The position numbers and the translations under genes were made by a program. Below the pieces are notes generated by a model. That model saw nothing but the letters and a program-made list of their open reading frames with translations, was not told the origin of the DNA and searched no databases. Positions 1 to 12,222 of a DNA stretch of 47,093 nucleotides are shown here, one piece after another; within the stretch, counting starts at the first letter, position 1; the number at the start of each line of letters is the position of its first letter. The stretch is from contig JADKCF010000021.1 of the NCBI GenBank assembly GCA_016714765.1, positions 1 to 47,093 of the forward strand, in the 5' to 3' direction. The DNA comes from Saprospiraceae bacterium. Lineage in GTDB: Bacteria > Bacteroidota > Bacteroidia > Chitinophagales > Saprospiraceae.

Positions 1-1666
1 TCCCTTTGTGGGCATGAACTCAGAATAAAAAACTTTGCTACCGGCATGCGCAAAAACTTTACTACCTATAGCAAATGTGTTTTTTCCAATACCAGTCAAT
101 CTTAACTGAATGTACGCCGAAGAGTCTTTGGACATTGAACTGTGCAGATTGTTTTGGTAAACAAAAGCTGGCATATTTACATTGTTGACCACAAGATCGA
201 GATCCCCGTCATTATCGAGATCCCCATATGCAGCACCATTGGAATGGCTGACTTTATCCAGGCCAAATTCTTTGGCTTTATTAACAAAAGAAGCCCCATC
301 GACATTTTTGAAAAAATAATTGGAAATAGGCTCGGAAGGAATAGCGTCAATGAGTTTTTTATAATCTACTTTATTGCCTTTAATGATTGACTTCATGGCT
401 TCCTCACTTCCTATAAAATTCAGGAAATCCTGATCAGTCAGATCCTGATATATTCCGTTTGAAACAAATAAATCTTTCCAGCCATCGTTGTCAAAATCAT
501 TGATCAATGCACCCCAACTCCAGTCTGTGGCATGTACTCCCGCAAATCTTCCGATTTCTTTAAAACCACGACCCTGCTGATTTAGGTGGAGCATATTTCT
601 TGTAAACTGATGATAGTAATCGTTTTCAATATTATACTGGTACTTATCCCAATCTTCAAAGGTGGTTTTTGTTTTCAATCTCCTGTCTAATCCAGGTAGC
701 ATTTCTGTTACGAACACATCAGGATAACAATCATTATTGACATCTGCCATATCTGCACCCATCGATGCCACCGAGATACTCTTCATCTGATTTGTAAGAT
801 CCTCTCTGAAAGTGCCGTTGCCATTGTTCATGTAAATATAATCTCGCTCAAAGAAGTCATTGGAAACGTAAATGTCGGGCCATCCATCCATATTGATGTC
901 ACCTACTGTCACACCTAGGCCAAAACCTATGACGGAGCCGTAAATGCCTGCTTGTATACTGACATCAGTAAACTTATTGCCATCATTTCTGAATAACTTA
1001 TCACCACCCTCAGGGTCACGAACATTTCTGACATTATTTTTGAGATTGAACGAGCCAATAGCCTGGTAAGAATTATTGAGCAAATACATATCCAGATCGC
1101 CATCTTTGTCATAATCAAAGAAGACAGCATGTAGAATATCCTTTGTCATCCAGACCAAATTCTTTTGCTTTTTCAGAAAAAGTCCCATTACCGTTATTGA
1201 TAAAAAGCTCATTTTGTTTTCTCTCTCCGATGATATCTCCTGAATTACAAACATAAATATCCAGAAAGCCATCGGCATTGACATCTGCCATAGTTACACC
1301 GGTAGACCATGTCATAGTGCCTTCTACGCCTGCTGTGGCCGAGATATCTTCAAAAACAAAATTTCCTTTGTTGAGATAAAGTTTGTTTGGCCCCATATTG
1401 GCACTGAAATAAATATCTGAAAGGCCGTCATTGTTGATATCACCAATAGCTACCCCTCCACCATTATAAAAATTACGGTAAGTATAAATATTGAATTTTT
1501 CATCGTATTTTAGGTTGTTGGCAAAGAGTATACCTGTTTTGTCAGACGTCATTTCAGAAAATAAAGTGCCTTTAACTTTTAGACCTGCGTTTTCGTTTTT
1601 ACAAGATAATAATAGCAGGCACTGTAAAAAAAGAAACAGTATATATGTGTGTTTATTTTTGTTCAT
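1..1666 (-). CDS. FG-GAP/VCBS-repeat (ASPIC/UnbV-type) lipoprotein, copy A; C-terminus beyond window, one frameshift
   Basis: This is an exported lipoprotein built of FG-GAP beta-propeller repeats, a family usually associated with surface carbohydrate or protein binding in Bacteroidota; the ligand is unknown. Translation starts at the ATG at 1666 (MNKNKHTYILFL...), giving a hydrophobic signal and a lipobox ending LLLSC. Calcium-loop motifs recur in the body, for example DINNDGLSD, DVNADGFLD, DKDGDLD, DVNNDCYPD and DLDNDGDLDL. The frame breaks near 1131, where TCTACATGCT stands for an expected TCTACACATGCT (two bases missing). After that one frame stays open to base 1, where the window cuts the gene. 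It starts inside the end of the upstream membrane-protein gene, so it is the last visible gene of a three-gene operon. It is a paralogue of copy B and matches it motif for motif. Confidence 0.85.
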
Positions 1667-2143
1667 CTGTAGCTTTATCATCAGTACCACAATTTAAATT
1701 TTCTATCAAAACGTCAACGTACTGTTCATCTCTGATTTTAATGGTCACAATGCGCGGATGATCTATTTTATAATATCCAACTCTTCCCGAAGCCAGTTTT
1801 TTTTCCTGAAATCCGGGTCCAAACCATTTTTCCATCAATTTTTTGACCTCCAGAATGAGGACATCAGATTGCAGTTCCCTGTTCCAGGGTGCCCATGCCT
1901 TATAATTAAAGTAAAGTGGCATGGCAAACATCTTGTCATCCATAAACGCAGGATAAAAATTCATATCTACAGGAAGTTTGAAGTTATCACGGTCTATGTA
2001 AAGCACCGTCCAAGGAAAAGGGAATCGAGTTTATGATCATATTTATTCCAGGGCATCACCTGTTTTTTAACACCCCAAAAAAACAGTCCTCCGACCACCA
2101 AAAGTAAGGAAATCAACCAAAAAATTCTATTTTGCATAAACAT
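1653..2143 (-). CDS. Small membrane-anchored protein of unknown function between two FG-GAP genes; one frameshift
   Basis: I do not recognise the family. The reading frame starts MFMQNRIFWLISLLL, giving one N-terminal membrane segment, followed by about 130 soluble residues rich in aromatic and charged residues (motifs FYPAFMDDKMFAMPLYF and WFGPGFQEKK). The start ATG at 2143 shares one base with the TGA of the upstream FG-GAP gene (TGATG), and an ATG at 2146 would overlap it by four, so translation is probably coupled. Near 2010 the frame shifts by one base: SLFL in one frame continues as VLYIDRDNF in the next, and one inserted base restores it. The 3' end overlaps the start of copy A. Its position between paralogous binding proteins suggests a role with them, but this is inference. 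Confidence 0.6.
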
Positions 2144-5100
2144 CATATATTTAATTTATATAAGACAACTTCATCGTTATTCCTGGCAAAGATGACATGT
2201 TTTTTATTTTTAATCATGATAAGTTTGATATCTCTGATCTCACCCGGTACAAAAATACCACTTTTAATATTTTGGCAATAACTAAAGTTCATATCACCTT
2301 CATTTATGAAAACTGAGCCAAAAGTTGCGGCATCTATACCAGTCTCAGGTTTTGCTTTAAACTGATTTCCTCCCATTAAAATGTCTTTTCTGCCATCACC
2401 ATTTAAATCAGTAACTAAAACAGCTTTTTGATCAGTCCATTGTGCCTGAATTGGAAGGGGTACAAAAACAAAATGTCCATTGACATTTTTAAAAACACCA
2501 CTTCTGAATTCGTTGATTTTGTACACCACAGATTTGCTCAGAGTTTGCTGATCAAACATTTCTTTCATTCCGACCGAAGCCAGGTCTTTGTACTTGAGGT
2601 ATTTTTTCTTTAGCCCGGGCAACTGTTTTACAAGGTCATCTCTCATAGACCAGGAAAAAATGTTCTGACCTTCAGCAAAGCAGGGCAGTTGTTCTATCTG
2701 ACCGTTACCGTCAAAATCATTGACGTGCAACTCATAGCTTCCATATCCTGCAGCAATTCTGTTGTTTAAGCCTTTGTTACAGACTATGATATCTTTGTAC
2801 CCATCTTCATTGATGTCGACTACTTCAAAAGATGACCAGTAGCCAGAGATTTTGTCCAATGAAAATTCAGTTGTTCTGACAATAGGCCTTCCTGCTTTTA
2901 TGCTGACCACTTCGATATTGCCCATGTCTCTCATGAGAGAATAAGATCTAGTTTGCCATCATTGTCTATGTCTACGGACTTGTATCATTCAACATACCGA
3001 ATTGTCTGAAAGGTGCACTCATTGTTTGAGAAAATGTATAATGCCCAGCAATATTTTCATAGACTACTGATGATGCAGGTACTCCGTAATTAAAAGGTTC
3101 TAACCTCCCGGCTGCAAATATATCTTTGTCTCCGTCGTCATCCATATCCATCCAGACAACTGCAGAAGTAGCACCGTAAACACTGTTAAATTGAGCAGGT
3201 TTTTCAATAAATCCTCCTGTCGAACCAAAGTAAATTCTGTCCTTCAATCCCGAAGATGTGGCCGGTAATTCTGAACTGCCACCACTCACATAAATATCTA
3301 ACAGGCCATCATTATCGAAGTCTTCTATCAATATGTCAGAATCCTCCATAATGGCATTAGGTATAGAAGCCTTTAGTGGGCTTACAGAAAACCTGCCATT
3401 GGGTTTTTGTAAGCGATCTGAGTGGCATTTCCTGTCGAACCCCCAAGTATGATATCTTCCAGTCCGTCTTTGTTGAGGTCTTTGACTGCCAAAGGCGGCC
3501 TTCGTTTGAGACCATATAAATAAGCAGCCGATCCCTGTCAAAATCTGAATACTCATTTTCGATATGTTTTAAGCCAATACCATCACTTACCGGCGAAAGC
3601 AGGGTTTCAGGACGGGTGGAAATTTCGGTTTTGGGGCTAGATTTTTCTATCTGATCATAGCTGATTTTCACGAAGGAGTTGAGAGAAATATTCGTGATGA
3701 CACTTCTCCATCCATCCGGCCAGATCACACTTATGGAATCCAGGGCAGAAATTTTACCCAGACCGATATGTATACGCGGATCCACACAGGATTCGAAACC
3801 TCTCATCGGATTAAGTTCCTGCATAATGGTTGTATCATTACTGTAGCAGATGATTTTTGAGCCTATGGCATTTATATTAGGAAATGTTCCTTTTAGTGAT
3901 ACATTTAAAAAAGAATGGTCTTTGCTGTGTAAAGTGTTATTTCTATATATGTGTGCTGTTTCATTGATATTATTGATTACAAGATCCAGATCCCCGTCAT
4001 TATCGAGATCACAGTATGCAGATCCGTTGGAATAGGTAGGTTTACTGAGACCAGTTGCGGCAGCCATATTTTCAAACGTATAATTGCCCTTATTGATATA
4101 CAAATAATTTTGTTGCGCTTCAGAAGGCACTTTTTCCATCATACTAATAATGACGTTTTGTTTTTGTCGAATCATAGACTGGATAGCTTCCGGATTGAAA
4201 TCAAAATTGACATAATCGAGGTCGGTCAGATCTTTAAAAATACCATTGGCTACAAAAATGTCTTTTTGGCAATCATTATTAAAATCCGCTATCAGTGCAC
4301 CCCAACTCCAGTCCGTGGCGTCCACACCACAATATCTCGAAATTTCAGAAAACCGGACTGTATTGTTTGTTCCAATGTTACCTTGATTTATTTGCAATAC
4401 ATTTCTGCCAAACTGACGGTGGTAACCCTTAGATACATTTAGATTGTATTTATCCCAATTTTCAAAGAGCGCCTTAGTCTTATAGCGCAAAATTTTTTCC
4501 GGCAGCATTTCAGTCACAAAAATATCAGGTCTGGTATCATTATCTATATCCGCAATATCTGCTCCCATCGATCCAAGGCTGATTTCACTGGTAGCATCTG
4601 CGATGACTTCCCTGAAAGTTCCATCTTGTTGATTGATATACAGATAATCTCTCTCAAAAAAATCATTGCTTACATACAGATCAGGCCAATTATCACCGTT
4701 GATGTCTGATACGCTCACACCGAGCCCAAAACCTATAGCACTTCCATAAATGCCTGCAGTTTGGAAACATCTATAAAACCTGACTTTATAATCTTTTGAC
4801 GATATTCCAGTATGGGCACTGACACGATCGTTTCGGAGGAGCCGGTTGCCACCCAATGTATCCGTGACATTCCGTAGGCCTTCGACGATATCGTATCCAC
4901 CTACAGATCGGAGGCTGTTATTAAGCAAGTAACAATCCAGGTCCCCATCTCTGTCGTAATCAAAAAATACTGCATGGGTGGATAAGCCTAAAAATCCAGT
5001 CCATATTCTTTACTCTTTTCGGTAAAAGTAAGATTACCATTATTGATAAACAGTTCATTATGTCTGTTGTCACCACTGGCCTACCTGATTTGCATATATA

Positions 5101-5496
5101 AATGTCCATCCAGCCATCTGCATTGATATCTACAAAAGTCACACCTGTGGACCATACATCTTTGCAGGATACACCTGCTTTGTCAGTGATATCTTCAAAT
5201 TTGAGATTTCCTTTATTCAGGTAGAGTTTGTTTTCTGACAGATTGCCGGCAAAATAGATATCCATCAGACCATCATTGTTGATATCACCGATGCCTACCC
5301 CACCACCATTGAAGAAATTTTTGAAAGTGTAGGGATTGTACTCTTCAGTAAAAAATAGTTCATTATTGAAAAAGATACCCGTTTCTTTAGGGTTAAGTAA
5401 AGAAAATAATACTTCTTCATTTTCTTTATCCGCACAGCTGCAGATAAATATTCCAAAAAATATTAGAAAGTAAGAAAATTTGGGTGTTATAAACAA
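2143..5496 (-). CDS. FG-GAP/VCBS-repeat ASPIC/UnbV lipoprotein, copy B; broken by about six small frameshifts
   Basis: This is a large exported lipoprotein of roughly 1,100 residues with many FG-GAP calcium-loop repeats (DINNDGLMD, DINGDNWPD, DIDNDTRPD, DLDNDGDLDL, DMDDDGDKD, DFDNDGLLD, DLNGDGRKD). It carries an ASPIC/UnbV-like segment, with PMRGFES and later HIGLGK and WPDGW, near 3720-3830. Reading must switch frame near 5079, 4992, 3515, 3408, 2976 and 2941; each switch needs one base and restores family sequence without internal stops. The first open TTG (5529) lies inside a promoter-like TAATTTTG, so I prefer the TTG at 5496. That start still leaves a signal segment ending FICSC, but it is uncertain. 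It heads the minus-strand operon and is divergent from the TonB receptor. It is the full-length paralogue of copy A. Whether it is a true pseudogene or a sequencing artefact is discussed under findings. Confidence 0.8.
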
Positions 5497-5526
5497 ATTT
5501 GGTTGGTTAGTTTGATAATAAACACA

Positions 5527-5534
5527 CAAAATTA
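5527..5534 (-). promoter_or_regulatory. Putative Bacteroidota -7 promoter box (TAATTTTG) for the FG-GAP operon
   Basis: The minus strand reads TAATTTTG, a full match to TAnnTTTG. It sits about 30 bases ahead of the preferred TTG start at 5496 and overlaps the alternative TTG at 5529. No clear -33 box is seen. Confidence 0.4.
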
Positions 5535-5596
5535 AGAATTTAAAAGTATTTTTAGCTACCCAGCAATATTATTCATTGTACATTAGCTTTTTAATA

Positions 5597-8317
5597 ATGA
5601 AAAGTTAAACTTGAGCCAATCTTATTTGATATTAATAATCCATTTGTTTTGCTGTACCATTATCTTGGCCCAGAAGGCATCAGACAGACAAATCAATCTG
5701 GTTTTTGAAAATAAAAACTTCATCAAGATTCTATATGAGCTAGAACAAAAGGAAAACATCCGTTTTTACTTCGATCCGCAGCGGATACCATATTTTGAAT
5801 TTACTAAAAAGTATGAGGACAAACAGATTTGGTACATTTTGAATGACCTTCTGAATGGAGCGCTTCTTACAGTGATATCCATTGATGACAAAAGTATAGG
5901 AATTATCCCTACTCCTGATCTGAATAAAGTGTATATAGAAAACCTACTATCTAAATGGAAATCGGGTGAATTTAAATATCCTTTTGTCATTGAACAGAAG
6001 CAGATAAAAATAATTACAGCTGTAAGGTCAAGCTCAAAGCCGTCTATACAATTGGTACTGTATATTGTGGATGAAGAAGACAAAACTTCGCTTATCGGGG
6101 TAGCTGTATTTACAGATGATTTTCAAATCAAAGAAATAAGTAATGAAAAAGGCACTGCAGGGCTAACTTTAAAACCCGGTAAAACTACTTTGCAAATAAG
6201 TTACTTGGGCTATCAGTCTGCCAGGATAGAAGTTGATGCATTCAGAGATACATCTTATATTCTGGCTTTGCCAAGAATTACCAATTTACTGGATGAGGTA
6301 GAGATTTCATCAACCAAAATATCGTCAAACAACCTTAAAAAAACCATCGGTGTGGAATCAATAGAAATGAAAAAACTAGAGACGATCACTCAAGCATTGG
6401 GGGAAGTTGATATCATAAAGTCTCTGGAAATCTTACCGGGTGTAAAGAGTACAGCTGAAGTTTCCAGTGGTTTTAATGTAAGGGGAGGAAATATTGACGA
6501 AAATCAGGTTTTGCTGAATGAAGCAGTTATATTTAACCCTACACATGTACTGGGTTTTACGTCTGCCTTTAACGCAGATGCTATAAAATCTGTCACACTT
6601 TCGAAAGCATATATGGATCCACAATACGGAGGCTGGAACTCAGCTGTACTCGGATATAAAATCTTCATATGGAAATGCGGAAAATGGAAAGGGGTAGGCT
6701 CACTGGGTACAACTATCGGTAAACTCACCATCGAAGGACCAGTCTAATAAATCACTCACAATGACGGCTTCCGTACGCAAGAGCTATAGTGACTGGATGC
6801 TTCGGCAAGCCTATAATAAGGAGATTTCCAATAGTCATGCATCCTTTTATGACTGCCATGTAGCCGCTAAAACCACACTCAGCAAAAATCACTTTTTGCT
6901 TATGGACCACTTCCGGACATCTGACAATTTTGATTATAATAAATTGATCGGTTACCGTTGGTCCAATCTTAGTGCAGGACTTACAGCGGTAAATTTATGG
7001 AGCAACAAGTGGGATTCCCGATTGAGTCTTACTATGAGCAACTATAAAAGTGTACAAGCCAGCTATTCGAGTCCATTCCTTTATGAACTAAATACAGGAA
7101 TTAAAGTATTGAAAGGAACATTTATTATGCATTTCAGACCAAAAGAAGGTTTTGTCCTCAAATCTGGACTGATGGCACTCAATACGAGAATGCACCCGGA
7201 AAAAATAGTCGCTTCAGAAAGCAACGGTATCACAATTGACCAGCAAATACAGAGAAATGGAAATTTAACACTGGCGGCACACGTAAGCGCTGCCTGGACA
7301 CTTTCCAAAAATATACAAGTCGAGGGTGGACTGAGGTATACGCAATATTATTCGATAGGAATAAGAAAAGAATTTCAATATGCAGGCGATAGCTTACCTC
7401 AGACCTTCAATATAACAGATACCCTAAGGTTTTCCGGTACTTCAGCTATTTCCGGCCATATAGAGCCCCGTTTTAATCTAATTACAAGCTCAATGATCAT
7501 TGGGCAATAAAGGCGGCATATACAAAAACCAGTCAAAACCTTCACCTTCTAGTAAATGGCAACACATCTCTTCCTTCTGATCTCTGGATACCTTCAGGTG
7601 CCAAAATAAAACCAAGAGTTGCTACACAATATTCAGCCGGCTTGGCTTATATTGCAGGAGATGGAAATATTTCAATATCAGGGGATGTGTATTATAAAAG
7701 CTATTCCAATAATATAATTCTCAGGGATTTTCCAGACTTTATCCAGAATGAGCACATCGAAACTGAACTTCTGCAGGGCATTGGTAGAAGCGTGGTTCAG
7801 AACTGGCGCTGGAAATCAAACAAGGAAACTTCACCGGCAACATGGCATTTACTTATGCACGGACATTTCAGAAAAACATTTAAGTGCAGGAAATAAGGTA
7901 CGGAAAATGAATTTTTAATTCAGACAATGATATACCACATCAGCTCAATTTACTATTAAAACGACCTAATCCTCTGTTAAGCTTTAATACCAGTTTTATT
8001 TATAAAGATGGAAGACCGGTCACGTTGCCTCAAAGTGCAGTCATCATAGATGGGTTTTTAATTCCTGTATACTCTAAACGTAATGCCTTCAGAATCCCTA
8101 ATTATTATAGATTGGACGTGGGTATCACCCTTGATTTCAGAAAAATAAGAAAAAAAGGGATGAGGCATTCGTTCTCATTAGGCTATACAATCTTTTGGGA
8201 CGTAAAAAATGCCTTGAATGTCTTTTTATCGAAAAGCGAAAAAGGAATATTAATGTTATAAAACTTTCTTTGATAGGGGCGGCCATACCTTCATTGTCTT
8301 GGAATTTTATATTTTAA
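5597..8317 (+). CDS. TonB-dependent outer-membrane receptor with N-terminal STN and carboxypeptidase-regulatory-like domains; many frameshifts
   Basis: This protein would take up a large substrate across the outer membrane using TonB energy; the substrate is unknown. Order seen: signal peptide (ending IILAQ), a secretin/TonB short N-terminal (STN) domain, a CarboxypepD_reg-like beta domain (about residues 145-225), a plug with EVDIIKSLEILPGV and GFNVRGG, then a barrel ending in SWNFIF at 8317, as usual for this family. I place the start at ATG 5597: one added A turns ATGAAAAGTTAA into MKKLNLSQ, which joins the open frame. Further indels lie near 6652 and 6690 (a compensating pair), 6743, 7475, 7792, 7878 and 8190-8230. 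The family C-terminus (FRIPNYYRLDVG) is still readable. It is followed 17 bases later by its DUF4249 partner. Confidence 0.85.
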
Positions 8318-8333
8318 AACTCAAATCGTTTGT

Positions 8334-9408
8334 ATGAAGATAGTTTTTAGTACCATTTTAGTATCTGTCATGATAGTCATTTCAGGATGTATCGAGGATT
8401 ATGAAGGACCATCGGGTGTGTTTAAAGAAGAAATAAATGTAGAAGCAGAAATTTCCGATATTCAGCAGGTGCATACAATAAAAATATCATATGCACAGCC
8501 TGTGGGTATACAGTTGTTTAAGGGTATTTCAGGAGCAGATGTACAGGTGATTTCAGATGCCAATCAGGTTTTTCAGTTTATAGAAAGTAGTGATGCAGGA
8601 GTATACAAGCACGAAGGTCATTTTGATAATGGCAAACGATTTAAACTCAAAATAACACTTCCGGAAAATATTGTTGTAAACTCTGATTACCAAAATTTCC
8701 CAAAGTCTTTTGATACAGATAGCATTAGCTTTAATACTGATTATGTAAAGATCCAGCAGCCTAACGGCAGTGTATATATGGACTATTTAGTCAGTTTTTT
8801 TATTAATTCATCAAAAAACAAACTTGACAAACCTATTTTTCTGAGGTTTGATGTCGAGACCGTTTTTGGTCAACAACGTCATCTGTTCACCCTTTATTAC
8901 ACCTAAATCTTGTTATGTCTATGATTATAAAAGCGATTTTGATATCAATTTGCTGGAGCTGGATTCAACGGAATCACCATTTTTTTTTAAACAAAAAGTA
9001 TTTGATAAAGTACTGGATTTCGAGATGGGTGGAGCTTTTTCTGTAAAGGTGGATGCACTGTCTTATAATGAAAGTAATTTTCAATACTGGAAACAATTTA
9101 AATCATTGTTTGATCAGAGTGGATCAGTGACAGACCTTATTCCTTCCAGACTTAGGAGTAATCTAACAATTTCTGCGGGTACAGTCACCGGCATATTTTC
9201 TTGTGTAAGTAAGCGGTCGTTAACTAGAATAGTGAGAAGAGGCGAACCGTTCGAGGAGAGCTGTAGAGCTTTTGTGGTACTCAGGTTTTCGAACCTGCCG
9301 ACCCCAGCGAATGTTGTAATTGTCTTCTTTTCCCAAAAAGTACGACCCAAAAACCCGATTATTGGTAATAATGTTGTCCATGATGAATATATACCAACTG
9401 AACTATGA
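8334..9408 (+). CDS. DUF4249 family lipoprotein, partner of the TonB receptor; one frameshift
   Basis: DUF4249 proteins are Bacteroidota surface or periplasmic lipoproteins encoded next to TonB receptors of this type and are thought to act with them in ligand capture. The start ATG at 8334 gives a signal ending VISGC (lipobox), then the typical start IEDYEGPSG and a beta-rich domain in which GADVQVISDANQ and YKHEGHFDNGKRFKL fit the family. Two frames must be joined near 8870-8885: the first ends after FDVETVFGQ and the second continues as VICSPFITPKSCYVYDY. The C-terminal YWKQFKSLFDQSGSVTDLIP matches the family's end section. It lies 17 bases after the receptor stop, so the two are very likely co-transcribed. 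Confidence 0.8.
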
Positions 9409-9439
9409 TTTAAAATTTTAAAAAATCATCAATTTTGCA

Positions 9440-9447
9440 TACTTTTG
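9440..9447 (+). promoter_or_regulatory. Putative -7 promoter box (TACTTTTG) for the penicillin-binding protein gene
   Basis: TACTTTTGCA is a full match to TAnnTTTG. It lies 19 bases before the ATG at 9467 in an AT-rich gap of about 58 bases, implying a very short leader. No clear -33 box was found. Confidence 0.55.
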
Positions 9448-9466
9448 CAGCCCAATATTTAAATGA

Positions 9467-12186
9467 ATGAGCACGTTCCGTGAAATAAAAGAAAAAGTTT
9501 CGGGTTTTGTAAAAGAGATGTTGAAGCCAGTAATGGCTCCAGTGGAAAACTTTTTTGCGCCATACAAAGCCAAATGGGATCAGTTTTTCTACCCTCTCAC
9601 ACATAGCTGGCAAGTGTACAGTCAGCGTAATCCAACAGAATCCAGGGTTATATCATGGATATTTTCTATTATCAAATGGGTTTTTGGTATAGTGCTGCTG
9701 ATTATTTTACTGGCATATTTCGGAGTATTCGGAAGTTTACCAACCAGCGAAGAGTTAAAACAAATCGAAACGGCCAACGCTTCGGAAATATACACTTCTG
9801 ACAATGTAATGATAGGTAAATATTATACTGAAAATCGGACAACAATCAAGCTAGACAGCATTTCACCTTATTTAATTACGGCACTTTTAGCGATCGAAGA
9901 TAAAAGATTTTTTGAGCACAGCGGTATAGATCTGAGATCCTGGATGAGGGTTTTTAAAGGTATAGCGACCAATACCCAGGGAATGGAGGTGGTTCTACTT
10001 TAAGCCAGCAACTGGCCAAAACCTTTACCCACGAAAAAATTATAAGGTGCCCGGATTCAGTATTTTTATTAATAAGGTAAGAGAAAATATCATTTCATCC
10101 AAGCTCGAAAAGATATACAATAAAGAAGAGTTACTGACCATGTATCTCAATACTGTTCCTTTTGGGGGCAACAGATTTGGTATCCAGGAAGCATCCAGAT
10201 ATTTTTACAACAAAAGACCCAATCAGCTCACACCAGATCAGGCTGCAACACTTATAGGAATGCTTAAGGCAACTACAGCTCTTGATCCCACTAGAAACCC
10301 GAAAAACTCAGAAAAGAGAAGAAATCTGGTATTAAGTCAAATGCTTAAAAATAAAGATTTTAGATTTGAGTCAGAAGAAATGGCTACCATAGCTAAAATG
10401 ATCAATATAGGTACTATCACTGAGGAACAATACAATCAGCTGATCAAAAAACCGGTAGGCGCATCACCACACGAGGACATAGGCAATAATGAAGGTTTAG
10501 GTACTTATTTCAGAGAATATTTGCGAACAAAAGAACTGCCTAAAATATTGAAAGATATCCTTAAGGAGGACGGAACACCTTACAATATTTATACGGACGG
10601 ACTTAAGATATACACAACGCTGGACAGTAGAATGCAAAAACACGCAGACGATGCCGTGTTTAAGCATATGTCATACATACAAAATGAATTTTATAAACAT
10701 TGGAAAGGGTATAAAGAAGAAAAGCCATGGGGTGATGACAAGTGGATAACCGAACAGGTCAAAAGAAGTGATCGGTACAAAATGCTGGAAGCCGCAGGAT
10801 ACTCAGAAAAACAGATCGATTCAGTGTTTAAAGTACCTGCTCCTATGACGGTATTTTCCTGGAAAGAAAAACCTATCCAAAAAGATACGATGATGACCCC
10901 TCTGGATAGTGTAAGATATTATTTTACCATGTTGAATACAGGGTTTATGGCTATGGATCATACCAACGGATATATAAAAGCATGGGTAGGAGGAACGGAT
11001 TTTATGTATTTTAAATATGACCACATACTCGGAAAGAGACAAGTAGGTTCTACCTTCAAGCCCATAGTATATGCAGCGGCAGTAGCAGATGGTATCAGTC
11101 CTTGTAAGTATTTTCATAACAAAGAAATAACCATAGAAGACTGGTCCCCCAAAAACTCAGACAACAAATATGGGGGTTACTACTCCATGACAGGTGGACT
11201 TGCATATTCTGAAAACGTCATTGCTGCGCAGGTAATAGAAAAAGTGGGTATTCAGAAGACAATAGATATGGCTGCCAAGCTGGGTGTCACAGCCACTCTG
11301 CCAAGGGAGTTCGGTATAAGCCTGGGAGCTGTAGAGGTGTCCTTGTACGATATGATGAAAGTGTATAGCACCCTGGCAAATTACGGATACAAGGCTGAGC
11401 CAGTAGCAGTACTAAGAGTAGAGGACAGATATGGCAATGTCATATACGACTATGAAAAAATCAATAGAGAAACACCAAAACAGGTTGTAGATTCTACGAC
11501 GGCCTACACGATGACCAGGATGATGCAGCATGTTATCATTTACGGAACAGCCAATACCCTCAAAAGCCAATATTGCAAACACTGTGATTTTGCTGGAAAG
11601 ACCGGAACCACACAGAATCACTCTGATGGCTGGTTTGTAGGTTATAATCCTACCTTGGTTACCGGTGTATGGGTAGGTGGACCTAGTCCTGCGGTCCGTT
11701 TTCGAAGTATGAATTATGGAAGAGGAGCAGCACTAGCGATGCCTATTGTCGGTAATTTTTGGTACAAGCTGTCTTTAGACCCCAAATTTGCTAAACTTAC
11801 ACAGCAGGAATTTAAAAGAAATGAAAATATCATCTCAGAAATGAACTGTCCATTGAGGCTGGGCTTTTCGCCTGATAAATATTTTGCGGTGATGCAGGAC
11901 TCTACTTTGAAGGATTCGATGATGAGGACAGGATTCAGAGGACTCAGGAGCCTGGTTGAAGAAATGTTTCCGGAAGAAGCTGCCGAAGAAGAAATTCTAG
12001 AAAACACAGAAGGCGAAGGAGGTGACATCATCATCGAAAATGAAAAAGTAGTGGAACCTAAGAAAGTGGAATTAGCTAAACCTGCTGAAACCAAAGTTCA
12101 GGAAAAGAAGAAGAATGAAGAAGTAAAGAAAACCTGAAGATCCCAAGGATAAACCCAAAGATCCCAATAAGAAAGGAAATGGCTGA
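9467..12186 (+). CDS. Class A penicillin-binding protein (PBP1A-type): peptidoglycan glycosyltransferase/DD-transpeptidase; three frameshifts
   Basis: This bifunctional inner-membrane enzyme polymerises lipid II and cross-links peptidoglycan. An N-terminal cytoplasmic stretch is followed by one membrane segment (about residues 62-82), a GT51 domain with catalytic E144 in AIEDKRFFEHSG, and GGSTLSQQLAKT near 9990. The transpeptidase domain follows: S-T-F-K at 11049, SEN near 11205 and KTGTT at 11598. Frames must be joined near 9985 (one base lost before GGGSTL) and near 10045 (KIIR to PGFSIF). The last segment is Lys/Glu/Pro-rich; adding one A near 12130 extends it as KKPEDPKDKPKD to a stop at 12186. 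All catalytic motifs survive and the gene is normally essential or near-essential, so the indels are probably errors. mtaB follows 36 bases later. Confidence 0.92.
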
Positions 12187-12222
12187 CCTATTGGAAGACG
12201 CTAGAAAAGTAAAATAAATCAG

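Noticed and set aside
927..1130. Short minus-strand frame starting MLSSLIMTKM
   Set aside because: It is an out-of-frame shadow; the true frame in this stretch reads the FG-GAP calcium loop DKDGDLD.
10047..10049. GTG start for a separate transpeptidase gene
   Set aside because: The sequence before it, in other frames, supplies the missing GT51 motifs GGSTLSQQ and KIIR; it is the middle of the penicillin-binding protein.
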